From Dactylosporangium siamense (GTDB lineage: Bacteria > Actinomycetota > Actinomycetes > Mycobacteriales > Micromonosporaceae), in the NCBI RefSeq assembly GCF_016862795.1, contig NZ_BONQ01000025.1:1-64000 (forward strand): a stretch of DNA of 64,000 nt, read 5' to 3'. How positions within the stretch are numbered: position 1 is the first letter of the stretch; each line of letters opens with the position of its first letter. Shown here one piece after another: positions 33,468 to 41,295 of this stretch. Both the position numbers and the translations under genes were made by a program. The notes beneath the pieces are model-generated. The model was not told where the DNA came from and ran no database searches. It saw nothing but the letters and a program-made list of their open reading frames with translations.

Positions 33468-35018
33468 TCAGCCGGTCGGTGACAAGACCCGGTCGCCTTC
33501 CACAGCGGGCTTCCGGGCGCGGAACGCGAGCAGCAGCAGTACACCACCGGCAAGCGCTACGACAGCACCGGTGGTGGCCGTGATGTGCATCGCGGTCATG
33601 AATGCCTGGTCCGCCGCGGTGGCCAGGTCGGGTCGGTGGAGCTGCTCCGCGACCGCCCGGGTGTGTTCCGCCGAAGGGGCGGCGGCGTCGTGGGCCGCCG
33701 GCGGCAGCCCGGCGAGGGCCGGCGCGATCCGGTCCCGATACGTGGCGGTCAGGATCGTGCCGAGCAGCGCGATGCCCAGGACGCTGCCGACCTGCCGGAC
33801 GGTGTTGTTGACGGCGGAGCCGGCGCCCATCCGGTCCAGCGGCAGCACCGCGATGACCGCGGCGACCGTCGGGGCGATCACCATGCCCATCGCGATCCCG
33901 CTGACGAACCCGACGGTGCAGAACCACAGCAGCGGTGTGTCGAGGCCGAACGTGAGGTTGGCCAGGAACCCGGCGGCGACGACCAGCAGCGCGCCGCCGC
34001 TGACCGGGCCGACCCCGTGGCGTTTCGCCAGCCGCGCGCCGAGGCCGGAGCCGACCGCGACCCCGATCGCGCCCGGCAGGAACGCCAGGCCGGTGTCCAG
34101 CGCCGACATGCCGCGGGCGCCCTGCAGGTAGAAGTTGCCGTAGAACATCTGCCCGGTGATGCCGAAGAACAGCGCGGCCAGGGCGAGGTTGCCGGCGCTG
34201 AAGCGGCGGTTGCGGAACAGCCGCGGGTCGAACGACGGCTCGGCCGAGCGCCACTCCACGACCGTGAACAGCGTGAGGACCGCGAGGCCGCCGAGCACCG
34301 GCGCCCACACCTGCCAGCGGGTCCAATCGGTGTTCTGGCCGGCCTCGATCAGGCCGTACGCCAGCAGCGCCAGACCGCCGGTCGACAGCAGCAGGCCGAG
34401 GGGGTCGGGACGGCGCCGCTGCACGAGTTTCGGGTTGGGCACCACCAGCAGGACGCCCACCAGGGCGATCGCGACGACAGGGAGGTTGACGAGGAACACC
34501 GAGCCCCACCAGAAGTGGTCGACCAGGACCCCGCCGAGCAGGGGGCCGAGCGCGACGCCGACGCCGCTGGACGCGGACCAGGCCGCGATCGCGCCGGCCC
34601 GCCGCTCGGCCGGGAACGTCGCGCCGATGATCGCCATCGAGGTCGGCATCATCATCGCGCCGCCGAGGCCCATCAGGCCGCGGGCCAGGATCAGGCCGGT
34701 GGCGCCGCCGGCCCAGGCGGCCCAGATCGAGGCGGCGCCGAAGACCGTGAGGCCGGCGACGAGGATCGTGCGGTGCCCGTAGCGGTCGCCGAGCGCGCCG
34801 GCGGCGAACAGCGCGGTGGCGAACAGCAGGGCGTAGGACCCGACGGCCCACTGCAGCTCGCCGGGGGTCGCGCCGAGACCGGTCCGCGGGTCGGCGATGC
34901 GCTCCAGGGCGATGCCGAGGATGGTCGTGTCGATCCAGATCAGCACCGCGGCGAAGACGAGCACCGACAGCACGCGGCGTTGCTGGGGTAGGTTTATTGA
35001 CAGGTCCCTGACGGTCAT
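33468..35018 (-). CDS. MFS drug transporter, DHA2 (14-helix) type
   Basis: A 516-residue proton-drug antiporter of the EmrB/QacA group. About 14 hydrophobic helices; helix 1 carries VLIWIDTTILGIAL with the conserved Asp; motif A is GALGDRYGHRTILVAG; motif C is SGVGVALGPLLGGVLVD. A soluble loop follows helix 13 (DAAAPSAEHTRAVAEQLHRP). The ATG at 35018 is divergent from a MarR regulator with 61 bp between. Twin operator-like repeats span its -35 box and its first codons, so it is very likely repressed by MarR. Confidence 0.93.
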   Translation of the reverse strand: MTVRDLSINLPQQRRVLSVLVFAAVLIWIDTTILGIALERIADPRTGLGATPGELQWAVGSYALLFATALFAAGALGDRYGHRTILVAGLTVFGAASIWAAWAGGATGLILARGLMGLGGAMMMPTSMAIIGATFPAERRAGAIAAWSASSGVGVALGPLLGGVLVDHFWWGSVFLVNLPVVAIALVGVLLVVPNPKLVQRRRPDPLGLLLSTGGLALLAYGLIEAGQNTDWTRWQVWAPVLGGLAVLTLFTVVEWRSAEPSFDPRLFRNRRFSAGNLALAALFFGITGQMFYGNFYLQGARGMSALDTGLAFLPGAIGVAVGSGLGARLAKRHGVGPVSGGALLVVAAGFLANLTFGLDTPLLWFCTVGFVSGIAMGMVIAPTVAAVIAVLPLDRMGAGSAVNNTVRQVGSVLGIALLGTILTATYRDRIAPALAGLPPAAHDAAAPSAEHTRAVAEQLHRPDLATAADQAFMTAMHITATTGAVVALAGGVLLLLAFRARKPAVEGDRVLSPTG

Positions 35019-35054
35019 GACTTCACTCTGGCAAGAACGTCAGGTACCTGTCAA
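34997..35054. promoter_or_regulatory. Twin inverted operator sites of the MarR/MFS pair
   Basis: TTGACAGGTCCCTGACG (34997-35013) and its inverted copy (35038-35054, one mismatch) lie 41 bp apart. The second contains the perfect palindrome CAGGTACCTG and supplies the minus-strand -35 box TTGACA of the MFS gene. The first covers MFS codons 2-7. For the MarR gene, CACAAT (35067-35072) is seven bases before its GTG. Confidence 0.65.
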
Positions 35055-35079
35055 CTGTCGCACGGCGCACAATGGTCCG

Positions 35080-35529
35080 GTGAGTACCGAAGAAGCCTGC
35101 TCCACGTTCCTCGTCCGGCACGCGTGGCTGAGCCTGCGTGGTGTGGTCGCCGAGGCGCTCGTCGAGCACGACCTCTCGGTGGCGCAGTTCGCCTCCCTGC
35201 TCCTGCTGCGGGAGTCGCCGGGCATGTCGGTGGCCGACGTCGCCCGCAAGGTCTCCACCGCCCGCCAGTCGGCCAACGAGATGCTGGGTGGCCTGGAGCG
35301 GGCCGGCCTGGTCGAGCGCCGCCAGCACCCCACCGACCGCCGCTCCCAGCAGATCTTCCTGACCCCGACGGGGTCGGCGCGGCTCGAGGCCGCCCTGCCG
35401 ACCGTCCAGGCCGTCGAGGACCGCCTCTCCGCCGGGTTCACCGAATCGGACCTGGCGGTCGTTTCCGCCTGGTTGCACCGCATGGCGGGCGCCTCAGCCG
35501 GGATCAATGAGGAGATTTCGACCCTCTGA
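35080..35529 (+). CDS. MarR family transcriptional regulator
   Basis: A 149-residue winged-helix regulator: FLVRHAWLSLRGVVAEALVE, VADVARKVSTARQSANEMLG (recognition region) and LVERRQHPTDRRSQQIFLTP (wing). It most likely represses itself and the divergent MFS transporter through the paired sites at 34997-35054. The GTG at 35080 begins VSTEEACSTFL. CACAAT seven bases upstream suggests a leaderless mRNA. Confidence 0.92.
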   Translation: MSTEEACSTFLVRHAWLSLRGVVAEALVEHDLSVAQFASLLLLRESPGMSVADVARKVSTARQSANEMLGGLERAGLVERRQHPTDRRSQQIFLTPTGSARLEAALPTVQAVEDRLSAGFTESDLAVVSAWLHRMAGASAGINEEISTL

Positions 35530-35596
35530 TCTGGACATTTTGTGCTCCAGGTCACACCATGGAGGGACTGGCGTACTCGCGGCGGAGGTGCGTCCC

Positions 35597-35986
35597 ATGG
35601 AACTGCTCGGTGGCATTCAACGGGTGGAGCACGCGATACAGACGCCGGCCGGAGACCCGGCCTGGCGACCGGCGGTCACGCAGGCCGTCGCCCAACTCAA
35701 GGCGGCCTTCGCCGCCCACGTCCGGGAGACCGAAGGTCCGTCCGGGCTCTACGCAGGCGTTCTCGGTGACGCGCCCCGGCTCGCGCAGGGGCTCTACGGG
35801 CTCGTCGGCGACCACGAGACCGTCTGGGAGGCCCTCGACAAGCTCGAGGGGCACCTCGAACTCGAAGGGCACCCGGTGGTCTGCCAGGACGCCGTCCGCC
35901 TGATCCATGAGGTGTGGCAGCACCGGCAGCGCGGCGCCGACCTGCTCTACGAGGCGTACGACACCGACCTCGGCGGCGAAACCTGA
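35597..35986 (+). CDS. Helical hypothetical protein, possibly hemerythrin-like
   Basis: A 129-residue, all-helical acidic protein: MELLGGIQRVEHAIQTPAGD, AVAQLKAAFAAHVRETEG, GLVGDHETVWEALDKLEGHL and HEVWQHRQRGADLLYEAYDT. Several His and Glu residues spaced along four helices resemble an HHE/hemerythrin bundle, but the exact motif is not met, so this is only a suggestion. GGAGG lies 12 bases before the ATG at 35597. It precedes a two-component operon. Confidence 0.6.
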   Translation: MELLGGIQRVEHAIQTPAGDPAWRPAVTQAVAQLKAAFAAHVRETEGPSGLYAGVLGDAPRLAQGLYGLVGDHETVWEALDKLEGHLELEGHPVVCQDAVRLIHEVWQHRQRGADLLYEAYDTDLGGET

Positions 35987-36049
35987 CGGTCTCCTTACAG
36001 GCCCGCCGCGGATTCGGCTGCGCCTGAAGCGGCGCTCTACGCTCGGACG

Positions 36050-36730
36050 ATGGGGCAGCGTGTACTGGTCGTCGACGACGACCCGACCGTCAGCGACGTC
36101 GTGCGGCGATACCTGGAGCGGGAGGGCTTCACGGTCGAGCTCGCCGGCGACGGGCAGCAGGCGCTGGACGCGTACGACGCCGAACGCCCGGATCTCGTCG
36201 TCCTCGACCTCATGCTGCCCGGCATCGACGGGCTGGAGGTCTGCCGCCGGCTGCGGGTCCAGGACCGCACCCTGCCGGTCATCATGCTCACCGCGCTCGG
36301 CGAGGAGTCCGACCGGGTCCTCGGCCTGGAGCTCGGCGCCGACGACTACATCACCAAGCCGTTCTCGCCCCGCGAGCTGGTGCTGCGCGTGCAGTCCGTG
36401 CTGCGCCGGGCCGTTCCGCCCATGTCGGAGGACGTCTTCGTCGACGGTGACCTGCGGGTCGACGCCGCCCGGCGCACCGTCATGCTGCGCGACCGCGAGC
36501 TGGCCCTCACCGTCCGCGAGTTCGACCTGCTGGCGTTCCTGATGCGCAACCCCGGCCGGGTGCTGCGCCGCGCCGAGCTGCTCCAGCAGGTCTGGGGCTG
36601 GACCTTCGGCGACCAGTCGACCGTCACCGTCCACATGCGACGCCTCCGGGAGAAGGTCGAGGACGACCCGGCCCAGCCCCGCCGCATCCTCACCGTGTGG
36701 GGCGTCGGCTACCGGTACGAATATGCGTGA
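36050..36730 (+). CDS. OmpR/PhoB-type response regulator
   Basis: A 226-residue regulator. The receiver domain covers residues 1-120: acidic pair at 10-11, phosphoacceptor Asp53 in LVVLDLMLPG, MLTALGEESDR and TKPFSPRELV. The winged-helix DNA-binding domain follows to the end (LALTVREFDLLAFLMRNPGR, VTVHMRRLREKVEDDP). TACGCT (36038-36043) is six bases before the ATG, so it is probably leaderless. It overlaps the histidine kinase gene by eight bases; they form one two-component system. The signal is unknown. Confidence 0.95.
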   Translation: MGQRVLVVDDDPTVSDVVRRYLEREGFTVELAGDGQQALDAYDAERPDLVVLDLMLPGIDGLEVCRRLRVQDRTLPVIMLTALGEESDRVLGLELGADDYITKPFSPRELVLRVQSVLRRAVPPMSEDVFVDGDLRVDAARRTVMLRDRELALTVREFDLLAFLMRNPGRVLRRAELLQQVWGWTFGDQSTVTVHMRRLREKVEDDPAQPRRILTVWGVGYRYEYA

Positions 36731-37736
36731 CGTCCTCCTCACCTTCCTGATGGCCCTCGGCGGGTCGCTCACCGTCGCCGTCGCCGGGCTGCTGGTCCTG
36801 CGCGGGCCGCTGCGGGGCCGCTCGGTGACCGCGCACATCGTGGTCCTGCTGCTCGTCACCGTCGTCAGCGTGCTCGCCGGCATCGTCGGCGCCTCGCTGG
36901 AGATGTTCATCTCCGATCACGACCTCCACGTGCTGCTCATCGTCGTCGGCACCGCCGCCACCGTCAGCCTCGCCGCGGGGCTGTGGGCCGGGCGGCGCCT
37001 GGCCAGGGCGAGCATGTGGGCCACCGAGGCGCGCGAGCGCGAGCGGGAGGCCGAGGCCCGGCGCCGGGAGCTCGTCGCCTGGGTCTCCCACGACCTGCGC
37101 ACGCCTCTGGCCGGGCTGCGGGCCATGACCGAGGCCCTCGAGGACGGCGTCGTCGCCGACCCCGCGACGGTCGCCGACTACCACCACCGCATCAGCGCCG
37201 AGACCGAGCGGATGGCGGCCCTCGTCGACGACCTCTTCGAGCTGTCCCGCATCAACGCCGGCGCGCTGCGCCTCACCCTGTCCGACGTCCCCCTCGGCGA
37301 CGTGGTCTCCGACGCGATCGCCTCCGCGACGCCCCTCGCCGAGGCCGCCGGGATCTCGCTCGTGGCCGGCTCCGACGGGTGGCCGACCGTCCGGGGCTCC
37401 GTCCCGGAGCTCTCCCGCGTCGTCAACAACCTCGTCCGCAACGCGATCCGCTACACCCCGCCGGACGGCACCATCGTCATCACCGGCGGGCAGGACGCCA
37501 CTGGTGGCTGGCTCGCCGTCAGCGACACCTGCGGCGGCATCCCCGAGGCGGACCTGCCCAGGGTGTTCGACGTCGCGTTCCGCGGCACGCCCGCCCGCAC
37601 CCCGGCCCGCGACGCCGGCGGCGGGCTCGGGCTCGCCATCGTCCGCGGGCTCGTCGAGGCGCACCACGGGGAGGTCGCGGTCGACAACGTCAACAGCGGT
37701 TGCCGCTTCGTCGTGCACCTGCCGGCTGTCGCCTAG
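36723..37736 (+). CDS. Sensor histidine kinase
   Basis: A 337-residue membrane kinase paired with the preceding regulator. Three hydrophobic stretches lie near 5-27, 36-60 and 68-90, then a short linker. The HisKA domain has VSHDLRTPLAGL (His123). The ATPase domain shows NNLVRNAIRYTP (N box), DTCGGIPEADLPRVFD (G1 region) and GGGLGLAIVRGLVEAH (G2). The outer loops are short, so it may sense a membrane signal. Short GC-rich repeats follow its stop (37737-37830). Confidence 0.93.
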   Translation: MRDVLLTFLMALGGSLTVAVAGLLVLRGPLRGRSVTAHIVVLLLVTVVSVLAGIVGASLEMFISDHDLHVLLIVVGTAATVSLAAGLWAGRRLARASMWATEAREREREAEARRRELVAWVSHDLRTPLAGLRAMTEALEDGVVADPATVADYHHRISAETERMAALVDDLFELSRINAGALRLTLSDVPLGDVVSDAIASATPLAEAAGISLVAGSDGWPTVRGSVPELSRVVNNLVRNAIRYTPPDGTIVITGGQDATGGWLAVSDTCGGIPEADLPRVFDVAFRGTPARTPARDAGGGLGLAIVRGLVEAHHGEVAVDNVNSGCRFVVHLPAVA

Positions 37737-37831
37737 GCCGGCTGTCGCCCTGGGGCGGCTGTCGCCGTGCGGCGCTTCAGGTCGGCGCTGGGGCGGCTTC
37801 AGGCCGGCCCTGGGGCGGTTTTAGAGCGGTT

Positions 37832-38617
37832 TTAGACCGGCATGCCGTCCAGTGCGTGCTGGCAGGGATCGTCGGGGTGCTCCGGCAGCGCCGGGATCAC
37901 GTCCAGCAGCACCGACCGCAGCCGCTCGGTGTTTGCCGCGAACGCGGCGAACACCTCGTCCATCGTCACCCCATGATCACCCTCGACCCCCGCGTCGAGG
38001 TCCGTGACCAACGCGATCGACGTGTAACACAGCGCCAGCTCCCGGGCCAGGACCGCCTCGGGGTGCCCGGTCATGTTCACGACAGCACCGCCCATCGCCG
38101 TGAACCACCGCGACTCGGCCCGCGACGAGAACCGCGGCCCCTCGACGACCACCATCGTGCCGTCGTGCGTCTCGATCCCGTGCTCAGCCGCAACCTTCGT
38201 GACCGCGGCCCGCCCCGTCGCGCAATACGGATCGGCGAAGTTCACGTGCACCGCGCCCGTGTCGTAGAACGTCTGGATCCGTCCCGACGTCCGGTCGATC
38301 AGCTGATCCGGCACCACGAACGTGCCCGGCCCCAGCTCAGGCCGCAACCCACCGACCGCGCACGGCGCCAGGACCTGCCGCACCCCGATCTCCCGCAACG
38401 CCCAGAGATTCGCGCGGTAGGGAATCCGGTGCGGCGGAAACCGGTGGTCCTTGCCGTGCCGCGGCAGAAACGCTGTGCGCCGCCCACCGACCGTAGCCAC
38501 GGTCACCGGGTCGGACGGCGCGCCGAACGGCGTGTCGAGCACATGTTCCTCGGCGTCTTCCAGCAGCGAATACAGCCCGGAACCACCGATGACGGCAACG
38601 TCGGCGAGTGAGGTCAC
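37832..38617 (-). CDS. mtnP: S-methyl-5'-thioadenosine phosphorylase
   Basis: Splits methylthioadenosine with phosphate into adenine and methylthioribose 1-phosphate, recycling a by-product of S-adenosylmethionine use. The 261 residues match the family: VAVIGGSGLYSLLED (phosphate loop), FLPRHGKDHRFPPHRIPYRA, VVVEGPRFSSRAES, VNMTGHPEAVLARELALCY and a base-binding region with ALVTDLDAG. The GTG at 38617 has TAGGGT seven bases upstream on the same strand (38625-38630), so it is probably leaderless. Confidence 0.93.
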   Translation of the reverse strand: MTSLADVAVIGGSGLYSLLEDAEEHVLDTPFGAPSDPVTVATVGGRRTAFLPRHGKDHRFPPHRIPYRANLWALREIGVRQVLAPCAVGGLRPELGPGTFVVPDQLIDRTSGRIQTFYDTGAVHVNFADPYCATGRAAVTKVAAEHGIETHDGTMVVVEGPRFSSRAESRWFTAMGGAVVNMTGHPEAVLARELALCYTSIALVTDLDAGVEGDHGVTMDEVFAAFAANTERLRSVLLDVIPALPEHPDDPCQHALDGMPV

Positions 38618-38873
38618 GCAACAGACCCTAACCGCGAGCGGCGGGTCAGGCTAATGTGCGAGACATGACGCTCGCACCCCGCCTCGCGACTCTCGCGGTT
38701 CTCGACGTCGGCTGGTGGGGCTGATGTCCTCATACGGGGATCTTGGCGGGGGCTCATCCGGAGGTCCTGACCCAGTCGGTGGGATATTCGGGGCACCGAC
38801 CGGTCGGGGATCACCACGGCCGGGTAGCTCCAGCACCGGCCGCGGCACGTCGAAACAGCGTCGAGGGAGGGCG

Positions 38874-39428
38874 ATGGAGTCGTTGACCGGCCGGCTGCTG
38901 GTGGCGACGCCCGCGCTCCGCGACCCCAACTTCGAACGCACCGTCGTCCTCGTCGTCGCCCACGAGGAAGGCGGCGCCCTCGGCGTGGTGCTCAACCGCG
39001 CCACCGAGGTCCAGGTCGCCGACGTCCTCGGCGGCTGGGGCGCCCTGGCCGGCGAGCCTCCCGTGGTCTTCGAAGGCGGCCCCGTCCAGCCCGAGGCCGC
39101 GATCTGCCTCGCCCGCACCCGCCCCGGCGTCGAAGACCTCGCCGGCTTCAACCGCGTCTCCGGCGCCGTCGGCACCGTCGACCTCTCCGGCGACCCCGAC
39201 CTCCTCGTCGCCGGCGTCGTCGGCGTCCGGGTCTTCGCCGGCTACGCGGGCTGGTCCCCGGGCCAGCTCGAGCGCGAGATCGAAAGCGGCTCCTGGTTCG
39301 TCTTCGACGCCCTGCCCAGCGACGCCTTCGCCCCCCGCCCGGACGACCTCTGGCAGATGGTCCTGCGCCGCCAGGGCGGCCTCATGGCAGCGGTGGCCCA
39401 CTACCCGGCGGACCCGACGCAGAACTAG
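38874..39428 (+). CDS. YqgE/AlgH family protein
   Basis: A 184-residue member of the UPF0301 family. MESLTGRLLVATPALRDPNF then ERTVVLVVAHEEGGALGVVL is the family opening, and GYAGWSPGQLEREIESGSWF its other signature. The function of the family is unresolved. ATG at 38874 follows GAGGGAGGG; a longer frame upstream has no match and is rejected. The tRNA-Ala gene lies 72 bp downstream. Confidence 0.95.
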   Translation: MESLTGRLLVATPALRDPNFERTVVLVVAHEEGGALGVVLNRATEVQVADVLGGWGALAGEPPVVFEGGPVQPEAAICLARTRPGVEDLAGFNRVSGAVGTVDLSGDPDLLVAGVVGVRVFAGYAGWSPGQLEREIESGSWFVFDALPSDAFAPRPDDLWQMVLRRQGGLMAAVAHYPADPTQN

Positions 39429-39500
39429 ATACCCGCTGTGAGACCACCCGCGAGGTTGTGTACTATTCCGTGAGTGCCCGCGAGACCGGGGCACGCAGAT

Positions 39501-39573
39501 GGGGACGTGGCGCAGCTGGTAGCGCACCACACTGGCAGTGTGGGGGTCAGGGGTTCGAGTCCCCTCGTCTCCA
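39501..39573 (+). tRNA. tRNA-Ala (GGC)
   Basis: Full cloverleaf: acceptor stem GGGGACG/CGTCTCC (39501-39507 with 39566-39572), D arm GCGCAGCTGGTAGCGC, anticodon stem CCACA/TGTGG with loop CTGGCAG (anticodon GGC at 39534-39536), T arm AGGGGTTCGAGTCCCCT, and discriminator A at 39573. CCA is not encoded. A possible -10 box TACTAT lies at 39461-39466. Its 3' end is duplicated in damaged form at 40777-40799. Confidence 0.96.
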
Positions 39574-39583
39574 CTCCATCAAT

Positions 39584-39616
39584 CGGCGGACCCTGCTCAC
39601 GGCGGGTCCGCCGTTT
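39584..39616 (+). terminator. tRNA-Ala terminator
   Basis: CGGCGGACCC (39584-39593) pairs with 39604-39613 and is followed by TTT, 10 bp past the tRNA. Confidence 0.75.
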
Positions 39617-39635
39617 CGCGTCCGGTGATGTCGTC

Positions 39636-39707
39636 ATTCCCCGCGCACGGCTTCGCCGCGCTCCCCGGTGGGGGAGCTTCGCTCCACCCACACCCCCTCA
39701 AAACCGT
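39636..39707. repeat. Intergenic palindromic repeat, copy 2
   Basis: Nearly identical to 17740-17813 apart from a few substitutions and two single-base deletions in the first hairpin. It lies 20 bp after the tRNA-Ala terminator. The following stretch to 40042 has no gene I can support. Confidence 0.75.
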
Positions 39708-40042
39708 TCCGGGGTGCTCCTTTGTTCGAGCGGTTTTGGTGTTTCGTTTTCGCGTTGGTACGGCATGTGCTGGGCCCGATTTGAGTCGGGGGATCTCTTG
39801 CGGCTTGTTTCTGCCTCAAGCGGGGTGGGCCACGGCTTGGGGTTTGAAACGGCCTGGCTGTTCCGGGCGTCATTGATCGCTGGTTGCAGCGAGCTTGCTG
39901 AGCCTGCGGTCGATGCGTAGCCGGGTAACCGTTGTGGCCTTACGTCTTGCCTCGGACTTGGTTGCGCGGAGCGGGCGTCATGGGCGCGGACCTATGCGCC
40001 TGGTGGTCTTACTGTCCGGCGTTGAGGCTGGCCAACCCCGTC

Positions 40043-40062
40043 CTGTATTACAGGCAATACAG
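40043..40062 (+). promoter_or_regulatory. Palindromic operator of module A
   Basis: CTGTATT (40043-40049) and AATACAG (40056-40062) form 7-bp arms in a GC-rich background, 50 bp before the first gene of the module. TACAGT inside it could be a -10 box eight bases before a GTG at 40072. The position and AT content fit an autoregulated toxin-antitoxin operon. Confidence 0.5.
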
Positions 40063-40092
40063 TTGACGGGCGTGAGCGACATTTAGTGGTGG

Positions 40093-40356
40093 ATGCCGCA
40101 GCCCGACGAGCGCCCGCAGGCGGACCTCGGCTGTGGGCTCACGGTGGCGGACGTCGCCGAGGCGCTGGAGCAGCCTGCCGCATTGCAGTTCCAGCAGCGC
40201 AGTGAGTTGCAGCGCGCCTATATCGCTCCCGCCGCAGACGGGCAGCTCGTGTCGATCCTGTTGTTCCGCAATGAAGACTCGTTCGTCTGGCGGGTACGGG
40301 CTGCACGCTTGGCCAGCGCGGTTGAGACGGAAATTTGGAGCAGGAGGGACGACTGA
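40093..40356 (+). CDS. Module A small protein (candidate toxin-antitoxin component)
   Basis: An 87-residue protein of no known family. It begins MPQPDERPQADLGCGLTVAD and ends SFVWRVRAARLASAVETEIW. It is paralogous to the protein at 43114-43410: both share ERPxADL, LTxADxAEAL, and a C-terminal SFVWR(I/V)R-ARLA core. A GTG at 40072 would add MSDI, but its fifth codon is TAG; in the paralogue this segment is open. So either ATG 40093 is the true start, or this copy is damaged. The ribbon-helix-helix gene follows after one base. Position suggests the toxin of a type II-like pair (inference). Confidence 0.6.
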   Translation: MPQPDERPQADLGCGLTVADVAEALEQPAALQFQQRSELQRAYIAPAADGQLVSILLFRNEDSFVWRVRAARLASAVETEIWSRRDD

Positions 40357-40357
40357 G

Positions 40358-40654
40358 ATGACGCAGGTTCCAGACTTCAAGGCGATGACGCAGGACGAAC
40401 TGGCGGCGTGGTTCATGAACAATGACGCGAGCGCCCTGTTCGCATCGGGTGAACGCACGCACGACACGGCGGTGCAGGTCGACACCGAGGGTCAGCCGGT
40501 GAACCAACTCGTCTCGCTGAGGATTCCGAGCGACGTCGTGGCGCGGATCGACGCGGTGGCCGGCCGGGACCGGGAGGGCCGCTCAGGGATTATCCGCCAG
40601 GCCCTCTCGGAGTGGCTGGAGCGGCACGGTGGAGCGGATCAGGGAGCCGCCTGA
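40358..40654 (+). CDS. Module A ribbon-helix-helix protein (candidate antitoxin)
   Basis: A 98-residue CopG-like protein. Residues 1-48 form an acidic helical part (MTQDELAAWFMNNDASALFA). Residues 50-85 form the ribbon-helix-helix: QLVSLRIPSDVVARIDAVAG then RDREGRSGIIRQALSEWLER. It matches the module B protein across its length, with GRDREGRSGIIR identical. AGGAGG lies about a dozen bases upstream of the ATG. It probably binds the palindrome at 40043-40062 and neutralises its partner; this is inference from gene order and fold. Confidence 0.75.
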   Translation: MTQVPDFKAMTQDELAAWFMNNDASALFASGERTHDTAVQVDTEGQPVNQLVSLRIPSDVVARIDAVAGRDREGRSGIIRQALSEWLERHGGADQGAA

Positions 40655-41230
40655 GAGCCAGCCATGGCCGGTCGACCATGGGGAACGGCGGAGAATGGCG
40701 GTCGGTCGAGTCTGTCTGGCCAGGTCAGAATCGTTGCAGGTCAGGCGCCATCATGAGCCCGGTCCTGACAGTGTGGGGTTCGAGTTCCCTCGTCTCCACC
40801 ACGGGGATGCGACCTGGGGAAACGTGAAACCGATTGGGCAGTGCCCGAACCGCCCTGGCGAATATCTGCCGTGACCTGGGCGAACGTGCGTGTCCGCGGT
40901 TGAGTGGCCATGCCAATGCGGTGACGGCGGAGTGTTCTCGACGGCAGGTTGATCGGCCGGACCGGCCACGGCGGATAGGACGGCGCCGAACCGTTGCACG
41001 GCTCACGGCAGCGAAGCGACCGATACCAGCAACCGGTCACTCCAAGATCACGTGCGCGCACATCAAGCAGTTCAGGATTCCGCCGGCCCTCGTCCGGACG
41101 GTGACGTACTGCAACTGGTCGCGGCTGGCCGCTGCGCACGGTCGGCGGCATGTCCGGGCACACGATCAAGCGCGACCGGACGTTGGCGGCGTTGTTCGGG
41201 TCGAACGCGAGACACAGGGAATCCGCGACG
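40655..41230. other. Non-coding interval containing a decayed tRNA end
   Basis: No plausible gene in about 600 bp. CCATGG occurs twice at 40661-40682 in an imperfect palindrome. A damaged copy of the tRNA-Ala 3' part lies at 40768-40799. The remainder to the sigma promoter shows nothing recognisable. Confidence 0.5.
40768..40799 (+). repeat. Partial tRNA-Ala 3' end, possible old attachment site
   Basis: 40777-40799 equals 39552-39574 of tRNA-Ala except one base (22 of 23). CAGTGTGG just before it matches the anticodon arm, with about eight bases missing between. It lacks the 5' half, so it cannot be a working tRNA. The 1.2 kb between the two copies holds repeat copy 2 and module A. Confidence 0.7.
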
Positions 41231-41240
41231 GCGTGCAACC
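41231..41240 (+). promoter_or_regulatory. Candidate ECF -35 element of the second SigE-family operon
   Basis: GCGTGCAACC, identical to 26437-26446 and at almost the same distance (65 bp) from the sigma start codon. This suggests the two sigma factors share promoter recognition or autoregulate. Confidence 0.45.
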
Positions 41241-41295
41241 CCGCGCGGGGGCGGCGCGGTCGTACGGCTGACACCCCCGGCCGCTGGAGGTCCGC

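Noticed and set aside
37737-37830. Short GGGGCGG and GCTGTCGCC repeats after the histidine kinase gene
   Set aside because: The units are too short and irregular to define a repeat or a clear terminator; possibly slippage in GC-rich DNA.
40768-40800. Second tRNA gene
   Set aside because: Only the T arm and 3' acceptor strand with part of the anticodon arm are present; the 5' half is missing and eight bases are lost.
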